NCBI GenBank assembly: GCA_014529385.2
Contig: CM043962.1
Span: forward strand, 45,009,598 to 45,073,597
Length of the DNA: 64,000 bases
Source: Adiantum capillus-veneris
Taxonomy: Eukaryota > Streptophyta > Polypodiopsida > Polypodiales > Pteridaceae
Direction: 5' to 3'
In this document: positions 11,601 to 24,240 of the stretch, in pieces
Layout: each line of letters begins with the position of its first letter
Position numbering within the stretch: the first letter of the stretch is position 1
Notes under the pieces: generated by a model
What the model saw: only the letters and a program-made list of their open reading frames with translations
Database searches by the model: none
What the model was told of the DNA's origin: nothing
Translations under genes and position numbers: made by a program

Positions 11601-14600
11601 GCCTCCTTCGAGAAGAACCGGCTTGAGAAGTGGAGTTGGCTTGAGATGACATGATGGTGGAGAGACTAGAGAGAGTAGAGCTTAGAAGTTAAAGGAGTTA
11701 GAGGAGAGCTTGTGTGGAGAGAGTAGAGGAGAGCTTCAAAGCGGGTAGAAGAGGGAGAGGAGAGCTTTAAAGTGGGTAGAAGAGGGAGAGAGTGGAGACT
11801 CAAGGGTTGAGTGTAGAGCGTACGGGCCACGGCGCGTAGTCATGCTTGAGCCTTGAGCAATGAGGCTATGAGTAGAGAGGAGAGCTTGAGCCTTGAGGGA
11901 ATAAGTATTAAGAGGCCCAAGGGGGCTTTTATAGCCTCCCAAGGGCCAAGCCCCCCCCAAAATATGGCAGTTGGGCTGCAAATATCTGTTTAAAACGGTC
12001 AAAAATAGTCCCAAACGGCTATTTTTTTTGGCCTGAAAACTGCCGTTTCCGGCCGTTCCATCCGTCCCCGTCCGTTCTTGTCCCGTCCCCGTCCGTCCCC
12101 TCTACGACCCGCCCGTCCGGCACCTCTTCCGACCGTCCCAAGGCGTCCCAAGGCCCGGTTACGGCTGTCCCCTGGCCCTAGGGCCCGTCCCCCCCGTCCC
12201 TTGTAACTATGCTTACAGATCTCCTATATCGCTCCACTTTCGGCTCAAGCTGTGCAAGCTGCTCAATCATGTGGTCCATTGCCTCATAAATCTTGCTAAT
12301 GCAAGGATCCATGCCATCCAGAACTCGAAGCAAATGAACCACCGGTTTTACATGTGCGTCTAGACTCTTGAGCTCCTTCCAGAACTCAAGATCCTCTGTC
12401 TTATCCTTGCACAAAATCCCTGCAACTGTCTTTGCATAGGGGGAGGTGGTGAACTCATCACTGATGAAGACCTGTCGTACCGCATTTTGACATTCAGACA
12501 TCCTGCGCACAAGAAGAAAGTTGAATGCGAAGCGGGTGTCTGAATACTTTAGAAGCACTTTGCCGCCAAACCTCTTGAGGTACTCACTCCGAACCAGGTT
12601 GTGATTGTTGATGAAAGTAAAAATCTTCACTGCATCAGCAATGACTGGAGCGATCCAATCTAGCTTGCCGATGTCTTTTAGAAGGTTGTTCAACCAGTGT
12701 GCCATGCAAAAGCCCACTGTCACATGCGGATAGTGGCCCTCTATAATAGCTGCTGCTGCCCTGTTTGATGCCTCCCCATCTGTGACAAAGGCCACCACGT
12801 GTTGCTCACCAATCGTTTCTATGGCTGCTGTCCACTCTGCAGAGAGGACATCGGCGGACTTGCCACTCTCGGTGGCAGCATGAGAGTGCACAAAGTACAT
12901 CTCTCCACTTGAGTATGCGACGAGACCATGGATAGATCTCTTCCTTGTATCGCTCCACCCGTCGGCAATGAGGGAAACGCCATGTTTTGCCCAAAGACAC
13001 TGAATATTGAGGGTTGCTTGCTTCACGATAGCCTTCTCTCGATCGAGCAAAGTGGTTCGGAGAGCCTCTGAAGATTGCGACACATAGCCGGTGCCATACT
13101 CTCCTATCCGTTGCACCATGACTTTCCAATACTCCGACTTATTTCGATCAAACATAGAAGAGGTTAGTATCAAAAAGGTGGAAACGACGATAATGGAAGA
13201 AATGAGAGAGAAGATTGATAAATCATAAAACAATGAACATACCTCGCCGCGACAAATGGAATATGGTCGTGATAGAAGAATCGGGCCACGGCCGCATCCA
13301 CCTCTTCCTTCTTCTTTGGGTCCCAAGAGGTGGCAAGGGTCCTTTGGTGACGAATTGGACCAACACCTACATCGGGTAGAGAGGAAGAAGGGAAAATGAG
13401 GGTCTTTGGATCAATACCTTTGCGTGCAGGCTTGGCTTTATAGTTGAATTTTTCCTTGAGCTCCTTCCTCTTCTCGATGGTTACGTTGGTGCAAAATCTC
13501 ACCTCATGTCCCGGCACTCGAAGAAAGTGTGCCCTCACTTTGTCATGCCCCCCTTTCCTCGTGTAAGAGCATAGCTTGCATGCCCATGCACGAGAACCTC
13601 CCGCCGCCGACAAGGTGCCCTCCGAGGTCACTTCATTCCACCACGACCATTCCTTTGCCTTTTGAGTGTTGTCCGCATGAACGGAGGGGGTTGTACGAGA
13701 AGAAGAGGAAAGAGAGAGAGCTTGATCTTGAACTTTGAGAGAGAGAGAGCTTGAGAGAGGCAAGGTGTCGCTGATGTACCGCAAAGTACGCTGGACACAC
13801 TGCCAATGTCACCGACGAGGTCGGGTGTTGAAGGAACTGAGGACATAAATTGTGTAACAGATGTCTGGTTGGGAGTAAGTCAGCCATACGAGGCAGCCAA
13901 CATTTCTGTACTGCTCCAAGTCAATGCATGGGAAAGGATCGTGAAGTGATATGTTCTCTCCGGGCTCAAGAGGAGTGCCAATCGGTCTGCAGCCTGTCGT
14001 CTGGAATTTCTCCAGGATACCCTTGGCATACTTCCACTGAGAAAAGAAGATGCTGCCTGGTGGTTGAAAAATCTCGAATCCAAGAAATTAGTGAAGAAGC
14101 CCAAGATCAGTCATCTCGAAACTTGTCTCCATAGCTTTCATGATCGACTTGATCCTGCTGGTCCATGAGCCTGTGAAAATGAGATCGCAACCAAAGAGCC
14201 ATCAGAGACAACATAACAGTTGGAATCTGATGAGGTACGCCGTAACCCGAACTTCACGAGAAACTGGTCAAGTGTGAGGTACCACTGTCGTCTAGCCTGC
14301 TTCAGTCTATACAATGCTTTCCACAAATGATAGACCCAATCTTCCTTGCCTGGTATACGGAACCCAGGAGGTTGCTCCACATAAACTTCTTTATCCAAAT
14401 TTCCATTCAGAAACACACTTTTGACATCCATCTGGAAGATAGGCCAACCAAAGTTGGTTGCGAGAGCAAACACTGTGCGTATGGTAGTCATGCGAGTGAT
14501 GGGAGCAAAGGTTTCGTCAAAGTCCACGCATGGTCGCTGTGTGAAACCCGGAGCAACAATTCTCGCCTTGTGTTTGTCGAGGGAACCATTGCCTTGTAAT

Positions 14601-14877
14601 TTGTCTTGAAAATCCATTTCGTAGAAACCACCTTCCGCTTGTTGGGCCCGGGAACCAAAGTTCAGGTTTTATTCCACTCAATAGCGTCCATCTCTTTCTG
14701 CATGGCACGCTTCCAACAATCATGCTGGAGTGCTTCCTCCACCAAGGAAGGCTCAATTGGTGAAGCTTGAATCTGAGACGAGAGTGCAAAGTTCACCAAC
14801 TCTGCGCATCATAAATGTCACAAAAATACGGAAGCGTAAAGTGACTTTTTAATTGCACAACAAATACTCAAGAAAAT

Positions 14878-14924
<47 letters not shown>

Positions 14925-17900
14925 ACACTTCATTGGGGACCAGAAGATGGGTTGGCCCCCCCCCCCCCCCCCATAAAGAGAATATCTTTATCACTAAGGG
15001 AGAATCTTTACAAGCACAAGAATGGGGCAAAAGCCAGTCCTCTATTCTTTCGTAAGCGAGAGTCTATCTTCCACAAAACTCAACGGAAGCTCTCAAAAAT
15101 GAGGGTCTACCTTCCGTTGACTGTGTCCCCCCATGCATAATCATTCCTGCAATAAAAACAAGGGAGAAACACATGCTTGCTGTAATTTTCTGCACATGAC
15201 CTGAAAATGTTACTTGAGTACGTTCAATGTTGAAATAGAGACCTTTTTCGCGATGGAATGGCACCAAATTTTGTGTACGCGTAGTGTAGGTAGAGAAGAA
15301 CTAGATTCTATGAGTACTTTGCTAAAATTCACCCTAGTAGAGGTGATTAGGGGCTGAAAACAGAGAATTTGCAGCAACTAGGCGTGAGAGAAAGAGAGTT
15401 TCCTTCTACTTTTGCGATGAATCTTCCCCCACAACCACCCATGATAAAGAGAAACCTTGTTCTAGGTGATGGGAGCTATAGGACTCCACATACACCACAA
15501 GGGCCGATTCTCTAACTTCAATGGAGAGCTCTGGTGCGTAGAGCACGCTCACTTTAGGGGGGGTAGGTGCAGTGCCAACCTGTGAAGAGGGGGAGGGGGT
15601 GCTCCTATATAGCCAGCAAGAAGAGGGGGTCCTAGAGCATGAGGGAGGGTCAGAGTGAGAGTGAGAGAGAGTCACTTTGCATTGGTAAGTGTGCCAAGTG
15701 GCACACTTAATAACTTAAAAACCATTCAACTTTCACATTTAAAAGTTCCTAGGCTATTAATGAAATGTGCAAATTGTAACATAAAAACGTAAGAAAGCGT
15801 GCGAAACGACTCCAAGTATAGGGAGACAAAAAAACAGTGGGACGTTGAAGAACCTTAGAGTAGATAGGGATAGACGAGGAGGTTAAGGGGTGATTAAGGT
15901 AATAAAAAGGGTGGGATACCAAACGCGTTTCGCTCATCAATGGTGTGAGTTTAGAGATACAAATGGAGGAGGTGAGCGAGGTTTTATAGAGGGGCAATCT
16001 GAGGTGGGATGTTTTTTGGGAGGAAAAAGGGAGTTAATGGTAATGTAAAGTACATAGGGAAAGAGTTAGGGTAGAAGGGGTGGTACTTGTTTTATTGGTG
16101 AGAGGTAGACAAGTTGTACCTAATAGAGTTAAGTTCTTTGAAGAGGATGGTGAGGGTGTGATTTGATGCCAAAAAATGGGGGGGGGGGGGGGGGGGGGGG
16201 GGGGGGGCGAATTTGTTTACGTTTGAACAAGTAAACAAAAGATGCATTTGGTAAGCGAGGCTTTTGCAAGAGGTGTAGAGGAAAGAAGGCAGGGGATCAT
16301 TGGTTATGAGTTAATGGAGGTATGCCAAAACTTTGGGGAGTATAGACAGCTGTACTGGGGGGGGGGGGGGGGGGGGATTTGTGCGGGGTTGATGGAGAAA
16401 GATAAAGGTGGGAAGAAGTTAAGGGATAGAGTGGAAGGTAGGTATCAACCGCTACTGCCCATATGAGCAAAAAACAAACATAGAGCGCCGCTACATCATA
16501 GGTTAGGGGTAAAAAAAAAGTGGAGCTTTTCAAATTTTTATTAGTCGAAGGTGGGTGGCAAGCCTAATAAAACGTATAGAGAGCCCTACCTCGTAGGGAA
16601 GGTGTACAAAAAAGTGGAGCTTTCCGAATTATTTTTGCAGAAGGTGTGTGGCATGCTTTACTAGAAAGACGTGCAGTCCATCCAAAAATTTATGGGTGTT
16701 CGTCGGGGTGGTGCAAGGTATGCACAAGAAGTTTATGGATGCTGGGCCCCGAGGTCCAACAAATGGTGGATCTAGGTTTCGCACGCTTTCTTATGTTTTT
16801 ATGTTACACCTTGTTCTAGGTGATGGGAGCTCCAGGACTCCACATACTCCACAAGGGCTGATTCTCTAGCTTCAATGGAGAGCTCTGGTGCGTAGAGCAC
16901 GCTCACTTTAGGGGGGCTAAGTGCATTGTCAACGTGTGAAGGGGGGGAGGGGGTGCTCCTATATAGCCAGCAAGAAGAGGGGGCGCTAGAGCATGAGGGA
17001 GGGTGAGAGTGAGAGTGAGTGAGAGTCACTTTGCATTGGTAAGTGTGCCAAGTTGCACACTTAATGACTTTAAAACCATTCAACTCACATTTGAAAGTAT
17101 CTGGCTATTAATGAAATGTGCAAATTAACTCACAACTGCACACATGGATGCAACTAATGAAACGTTAGCTGCTCCCCAGCACAATGCCGTACCGGTACTG
17201 CTCTGGCATTACTTGCTCGCACTTCTCCGGCCATTTGGTCCGGCAGAATCAATTTAAATTAGTTTAACTGACTTATCCTAAGGCCTTAAAAATAATCTAG
17301 GCCTTAGGATTACTGTTCTAAGGATCCCATCTTATTCCTGTGCTTGCACTGACGGGCGTAATTTTTTGAGTCTGAAATCTGTGCTTGCACCTGAGGCCCT
17401 ATAACTGCTAGTTCTATTCTGATGTGCACACAACTAATCTGATAACTATTTTCTCGTAAATAAATTAATTATTACAAAGTCTGACATTATTACAATAAAC
17501 TTGCCTGTCCTTGGGGCGTGCAAAACGTCGAGACTGTCTAGGGTTTGGCGAGTCTGGTAACTTCGTGACTCTAGAGGAAGAAACCGTAGAGTAAAGCCAA
17601 CCAGGTACTAACTTCTCCTTGCGAGGTGGGATTGCCTCCACCGAAGGAGAACCATCATCCACATTAGAATCGGAATCTGACATGGCACGATCGGGTGAAG
17701 TAACTGGTTGCGGTGTAGAAGGTACAAGAACAGGAACAGGGGTAGGATTAGGTATAAGAGGTGGATGAGGAGGAGGTAGGGAAGGTATAGGCTTGGATGC
17801 TGCCCCCTCTGTAGGTGTGCTAAAAAGCTCCATGAAAGTCACATCACGGCTAACTGTCCATCAGACTCGTGAATAGCCCAGGAAGATGAGCTTCTTTGCC

Positions 17901-20726
17901 TTGAAGTCTAACTTCTGTCGCTTCTCCTCTGGCACATGGACAAAGGCCGAACACCCAAAAACTCGAAAGTGTGAGACCGAGGGCTTGCGCTCGTAGTAAG
18001 CCTGATAAGGAGTCATGTCCTATAAAGCATGGGTAGGAGAACGGTTCTGGATGTAAACCGCCGTGTTACACGACTCTGCCTAGCAGACCCCGAGCAAAGA
18101 AGCATGTGCAAGCATCGCACGAGCCATCTCCATGATAGTTCGATTCTTCTGCTGAACAACTCCGTTATGGGAAGGAGTGTAAGGATTAGTCAGCTGGCAC
18201 TGAATGCCCTCTGACTTGGACCACTATGCAAAGTCCTTCGAGGTGAACTTACCCCCTTTGTCTGAGCGAATACATTTGACGTGCAAGTCCTTCTCCTTTT
18301 CAACCATCGTCTTCCAATTTCGAATGAAACTGAAAGCCTCGGACTTGAGCTTTAAGAATGAAGGTCAAGTGTACCTGCTGAAATCATCCACAAGCACAAG
18401 CAAAAACTGTGAGCTAGAAAATGGAGGAGTGCTCATTGGGCCACATAGATCAATGTGAACTAGTGCAAGTGGTGCCGAAGCTCTCTTGGATGCCTGCTTC
18501 GGAAACTCCACCATAGAGGTCCTAGCAGCTTGTTGAAGTTGCTGATAGCATAGTTGTCCAAATCGTGCATGCCATAGAGAAGAAGACTCCGTGGTCCGAG
18601 ACAGAAGAGCAGTGAGGCGGTATAGAGAACCGTCGCGCTTACCGCGTGCAAGGATAGTACGTGTCGTAGAATCAGAAATGGTGACTGTGCCACTCCCAAA
18701 GTGTATGTCAACTCCTTGAGAGTCCAAACTCGACACAGAGAGGAGGTTGAAGGTCATGTCCGGAACATAAAGCGCCTCCACTGAACTGAACTTCGGGTCT
18801 AAGGTAGAACGAAAGAGGATAATCTGGCGTGTGCCAGACACTGGAATCTCACGGTTGTCACCCATAGTGACGGTTTGCCCATGAGTCTCCTTGAGAGAGC
18901 TAAACCATGAATGTTGGGGAGTCATGTGAGTGGTGGCTCCATTGTCAACAACCCAAGTACCTGACTGCAATGTAGCAAGGGCGTGGTCCGTCGTCGCGAC
19001 AAAAGCGGTCCCCATCGTTTCGTGAGAGGCTACAAGTGCAGTCGAGGCTATCTGTTTCTCCCTGTTGGTCTCGTCTTGCTTCTTCTTCCTGCATTTTGAT
19101 TCTCTGTGTCCTTTTTTGTGGCAGTGATAACATTCGATGTCCTTGTTCTTATTCTTCTTCTTACCTTTACCTTTCTTGTTGCCTCCTTGAGCTATCAAAG
19201 CTCCTTCTACATCAACAACACCTCTGGCTCTGAATGCGGAGTGCCCCTCGATCTGTCTGAGGGAAAGGAGAATCTCGTCCCAAGTGGGAAAAGAGGTACG
19301 TCCAGATGTGAGCAAACTCTAAAAGTAGGGATCAAAGCGTGGGGGAAGCTTGAATAGTAAGAGGCCAGCCATGTGTGCCGAGGTGATGTTGTCTCCGGCT
19401 GAGACAAGGTCGTCCCAAAGTTGCCGCATGCGGCTGGTCAACCCATCGAGTGAGTTGAAATCCTTGAACTAGAGGTTCTACAACTCCCGTTCAAGTGTGA
19501 TCTGTCTGGCAAACGAGGTCTCCTCAAACTGGTCAAGAATCCGTCTCCACAATGGATGTGCATGCTCCTCTTTGGAAACTTCCTTCGTGATGCGGTCCGA
19601 GAGGTTCAACGTAAGAAAGGTGAAGACTCGTATGTCCCGATCCACCCACTGGGCTTGAGTGGCGGTGGGAAGGGAAGGCTGAGTAGCCGAATGGGTGAAA
19701 TCATTCAACCATTCCTAGAGTCGATGGTAGGCAATGATTGTGCGGACTCGTGTCCTCCACACAGAATAATTGTGTAAATCCAACTTCTTCTCCTCAACAA
19801 ACTAGGTGAGGGCATAATCGTTGGATGTTGCGTTGGCAGATGCTGATGTAGTCGCAGAAGTGGTGGCCCCCTTCTGGGACTGCTGTTGTTGTCCCTTTTG
19901 CTTCGGAGTCGACATGTTGTGTGCTCAAAGCGTAGTCCCAGAGGTAGATCGAGAAGATTGCAAGTCACCGATGAAGGCACCGTCTCCAATGCTGTAGCAG
20001 TCCAAAATAACAGCTCAGACAAAACCACTGGAAAGTGTCCTTATGATAGGGAGTGATCAACTGCACATTGGTTAAAATTCAGCATGCTGTCCGTTCTAAA
20101 AACGCCGCAGCGGTTGTTGAAAATGCTGCTTTAATAGAGATTTCAGCATGCTTGTACGCCACCGATCGGTTCGGGAGCGTCGTAGAGTGTCAGAGGAGGG
20201 GGTTCTCGCACTTCTCAGCCATCGAGGGGCTGAAAACAGAAAAAAAAACGACGAGTAATAAGTACCAAAACGGTGCCGATTGGGTGTAGATACCTGTCCA
20301 AGGTGTAGATCTGCAAGTGCCTGGCAGTAGAAGACTCTCCAGGTGTGTGTAGGCCACTTCCTCTGGTGCATATGGGCAGCGTTGTGTAGAAAACGCAGCA
20401 GGTCTTCAAAAACACTAACAACACCAAAAACGCAAGCAGGTCCAAAAACACTAGCAAATTCAAAAACGCAGGGCTGATCTGGTGCGAATTGGTTGCAGAG
20501 AGGGAGCGCTAGCACTTGGGAGTGTAGATCGAGGTTCGTAATGCAAAAACGCTGGCTGAATTCGCAAAAACGCTAGGTTGAAGTTGCAGTTTTCCGTGAT
20601 AGAAGGGGACAGAAATGCAAGCGCTAGCCTCAAGAGGAGGGATCGATGGAGATTCTCCGTGGCTTGGCGACTAATACCATGTGAGAGTGAGCAGTGGAAA
20701 GAGTGTGAGCCACGTGCGCCGAAAAC

Positions 20727-20784
<58 letters not shown>

Positions 20785-23700
20785 ACAAATGCTCTGCAAA
20801 TGATGCTCTCAATACACAATCTGAATGACTACAAGACCCTAAGCATTCTATTTATAGAATCTTAGGTTGAGGTAGGGCAAAATGTGTAATTGGTGCAAAA
20901 AACATAAAAGCCCCAAAATGGCTAAAAATGTGTGTACCCAGCTCTCTTCGACTTCAGGTTGCTCCTCAGGCTTCTTGTCGACTGGCACCTCACCCTTGAA
21001 ATTTTTCAACAGACTCACATGAAAAGCATTGTGAATCTTCCAAGTTTCTGGCACCTTCAGTCTGAAGGATTCATCATTTATCTTCTGTTGAATCTGGAAA
21101 GGGCCATATGCATTCTTAGCTTTAGAAAAGCAACTCCTTTCCTTTTCGTTTCCTTAGGCGTGCCTTCTCAAACTATAAGAGCACCTAATCATCTTCCTTC
21201 AACTGCAAGTCGCATCGAATCTTGTCGGCTGCCCTCTTATGCCGTGCTTGAGACTTCTCAAGAGCCTCGTGCACCTTGGCAAAAGCAGTATTCAGATCTA
21301 GATCATACTGATCTGCTTCAAAAATCTTATCCTGGGTCTGAGGAATTCTCTGATCTACGAGCTGATTCCCTTTTTCCTTTCTTTCCTTGTGCCCTGGGAC
21401 CTGTGGTTAGCTTCTTTAGCTTCCCCTGTCCATTGGCACGTCAGTCTCAATCATCGGAACACTAAGACGCACTGTCATCTGATCCCCTTTCTCTGGAATC
21501 CTTTGATGAACTTGCATCCGGTTCCCTTAGTTCGTCAGAACCTTCGGATGTGCTACCATTTGATTCTCCAGAATCCTGCGATGAGCTGTCATCCGGTTCC
21601 CCTGATTTATTCTTTTCAATCTGACGAACTCTTGCCTTGTTGAGGTGGATATTATCCTGTCCGTAAGATAAGTCAATGAGCTGACATGCATTCCAAATCG
21701 TTCCTTAGCATGTTGCATAAGTCTCTAAATAGAGTCAGACTTCTAGTTTAGACAATAGTCTTGAATCTCTTTTAGCAAACCGCAACAAAACCGCTCAATT
21801 TGGTCTTTCAAAGTAACCTTCCGAAATGAAGAGATTGGCAAAATAAGCATCCCAAAACCTTTTGCATAGTCATCCAATGTATCGTTCTTAGTCATTTTCA
21901 AGCGATGCCAAGCTGTGATGCCAAGTCGTGATGACATGTGTTGCATATTCATCTGATATCCAATTTGATGTGAAAATTGTCTTGAATTTTAATCACGTCG
22001 TAGGTGCTTCTTTGCGTAACAACAGAGTAGACCACCATGTCTATACAGTTTCTTTCAAGTAAGATGCGGCCTTTCACACCCTGGAATGTTCTGAGAATCG
22101 TCCTCTGGAGAAGGTGACGTCAAACTGTTGTACAAACTCAAGGGCTCAATGGGTAACCTGGTAGCCCGTAAACTTCTCAAATCTGACGACCTGACTGCTC
22201 CTTGAACTCCTTGGTTTTCTTGTTGATCTGGTCACTGTCAAAAGAGGACGAGCTCTCCTCCTCTAAACGGCTAGATGGCCTTCCATGCCTTCTAGACTTT
22301 TTTTTAATAAAAAATCTACTTCAAAAGAATCTTGTCTTTGGTGCTTAGAAATTGAGGAACCTTCTTAGCACCCTCGAATACTTCAAATGACACCTTCCCC
22401 GTGTGTTGTTGTAGGCAAACTCCACCAAGGGCAAAGACTTTTCCCATTAAGTCTTCTGATTCGAATATAAGACTTCAACAAATCCAAAACCATTGAATTG
22501 GCTATCTCAAATTGCCCATCTGTCTGCGGGTGGAACGAGGATGAGAACCGCATGCCAATGTTCTCCCAGATTGCACTCCAAAACAAACCAGTAAACCGGG
22601 GATCTTTGTCCGAAGCAAGGGACTCAGGCATGCCATATATTTGGAAATCTGTGAGACATAAACAGTTTCGCCAAATGATTGGGCTTAACTGTCTTCTTTA
22701 CTGGAATGAAGTGGGCTTGTTTACTGAATTTGTCGATGACTGTCCAAATGCCATTATGCCCACTTTGAGTTTGGGGAAGATCAAAAGTAAAATCCATGGC
22801 AATGTTTTCCCAGGGACGGGAGGGTATGGGTAAAGGCTGTAGAAATCCTGGTGCCTTATGTCTCTCAAACTTGACATTTTGGCATACTAAGCAACTGCGA
22901 ACAAACTCGTCCACATCCTTTTTTGAGCCTCGGCCAGTAAAAGTAATGCTTAACACCCTTCAAGGTGGTATCTATTCCGCGGTGGCCGGAAAAAGGTGGA
23001 CAAAAGTACTCTTGCAAAACCTTTTTCCTCAAAGGCTGTGTAACACACAACATCGTTTTCCGCATCAAATAGCCGTCCCGTGTGGAATAGCCTGTAACTA
23101 GCTCTCCATTGTGTATCCGGTGAAAGATGTCTGCAAAGTCAGGATGGGGTGGCATACTGATATGCCATATCTTCAAAGCTTCGATGATGTATCGTGGAAA
23201 TAGCCTGAACCAAGGGCTTCCAAGACAATGCATCTGCCACAAAGTTTTTCTGTCCGTAAACATGGACTATCTGAAAGTGAAACTGCGACAAGATGTTAGC
23301 CCATCGCATCTGCTTTTTCGAAAGTTGCTTCTGCAACAAGAAGTAGCGTTAATAGTGGCGATCTGTAAAGACTGTAAAGTCGGCTCCTAGAAGATAGTGT
23401 CGCCATTGCGTAAGAGAATGGATAACTGCCAAAAGCTCTTTCTCATAAATTTGTGCAACCATTTCAAGACGTAAAACGTCCTGCTCTCATAAGCAATTAC
23501 ATGGCCTTCTTGCATCAAGAGTGCTCCCAATCTGCGACCATAAGCATCACAGTAAACTTCAAATGGCTTTTGCAAGTTTGGTAAGGCCAACACGGGTCCA
23601 ATAGTCAACTTTTCTTTGAGTGTCTGGAATCTTTGTCTGTCTCCAAATAAAAAGGAACTCCTTTCTGAGTCAGCATATGCAAAGGAGAAGCTATCTCTAC

Positions 23701-24181
23701 AAATTTATGAATGAACCATAATATGAGCACGAGCCGAGATAAGCTTCGACCTCATGAGCATTCTTCAAATCGGGCCAATAACGATTAGTCTCAATTTTGG
23801 GCGGGTCCATCTTTACCCCTTTTGCTGAGACAATGTGTCCCAAGAAATGTATCTCAGGCAAGAAAAACTCGCTCTTTTTCGCATTTATAACCAACTTATG
23901 CTTCCGTAGTGCCTGGAAAACCTACAACAGGTGGTCTGTGTTTAGCTTCATTCTTGGAGAAGACGATAATGTTGCCAAAGAAAGTACCGACAAATGATTG
24001 GTACTCTATGAAAAATGCTATCCATCGTGCGGTTAAATGTAGCTGGAGCATTCATAAGGCCAAATGGCATCACCAAATATTCAAACAAACCAAAAGTCGT
24101 CCTGAAAGCTGTCTTGTAGACGTCTCTAGGAGCAATTCAAATCTGACGATAACCACTCTTCAGATCAATTCGGCAAGTAGT

Positions 24182-24240
<59 letters not shown>

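Larger units (their letters stand above)
6534..13766 (-). mobile_element. hAT-1 DNA transposon split by nested insertions
   Basis: hAT transposase on the minus strand, with its C-terminal part at 7121-7797 and its N-terminal part at 12223-13740. The probable left terminus begins CAGAGTTACCCGGAACG, resembling the hAT-2 terminus, followed by GGAACGGG subterminal motifs. The right terminal repeat was not found; Copia-A sequence resumes near 13767 directly after the zinc-finger exon, so that end seems deleted. Nested insertions removed, the element is about 2.8 kb. A 505-bp 3' flank (6603-7120) has no gene. Confidence 0.75.
14816..17494 (-). repeat. Solo LTR F inserted in Copia-A (TSD ATAAA)
   Basis: Begins TGTCACAAAAATACGG and ends GACATTATTACA, flanked by ATAAA (14811-14815 and 17495-17499). 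Removing it and one ATAAA rejoins the Copia linker as KDRQVYDAQS...FALSSQ, with one missing base nearby, which strongly supports the borders. It contains a GA tract (about 14887-14920), a 17-C run (14956-14972), a TATATAG promoter-like core in its duplicated block, and the inserted element E. No second LTR copy or internal coding region was found. Confidence 0.78.
5583..20934 (-). mobile_element. Copia-A LTR retrotransposon carrying nested insertions
   Basis: Minus-strand Ty1/copia element. Left to right on + it reads 3' LTR (5583-6031), RNase H, [hAT-1], reverse transcriptase, [solo LTR F], integrase, protease and gag, leader, primer-binding site (20662-20679) and a truncated 5' LTR (20680-20934). 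Removing hAT-1 and F leaves about 5.4 kb, a normal Copia size. The coding region has many stops and frameshifts. The LTR copies match until about 20934, where the 5' LTR is cut off by Gypsy sequence, so no terminal duplication can be checked. Confidence 0.85.

Noticed and set aside
11116-13784. hAT frames as domesticated host zinc-finger genes
   Set aside because: Terminal repeats and TSD (hAT-2) and insertional disruption (hAT-1) show ordinary transposons.
15454-17126. The 320-bp direct repeats as LTRs of a small retrotransposon
   Set aside because: They do not begin TG or end CA, have no primer site next to them, and what they enclose is an element with its own inverted termini.
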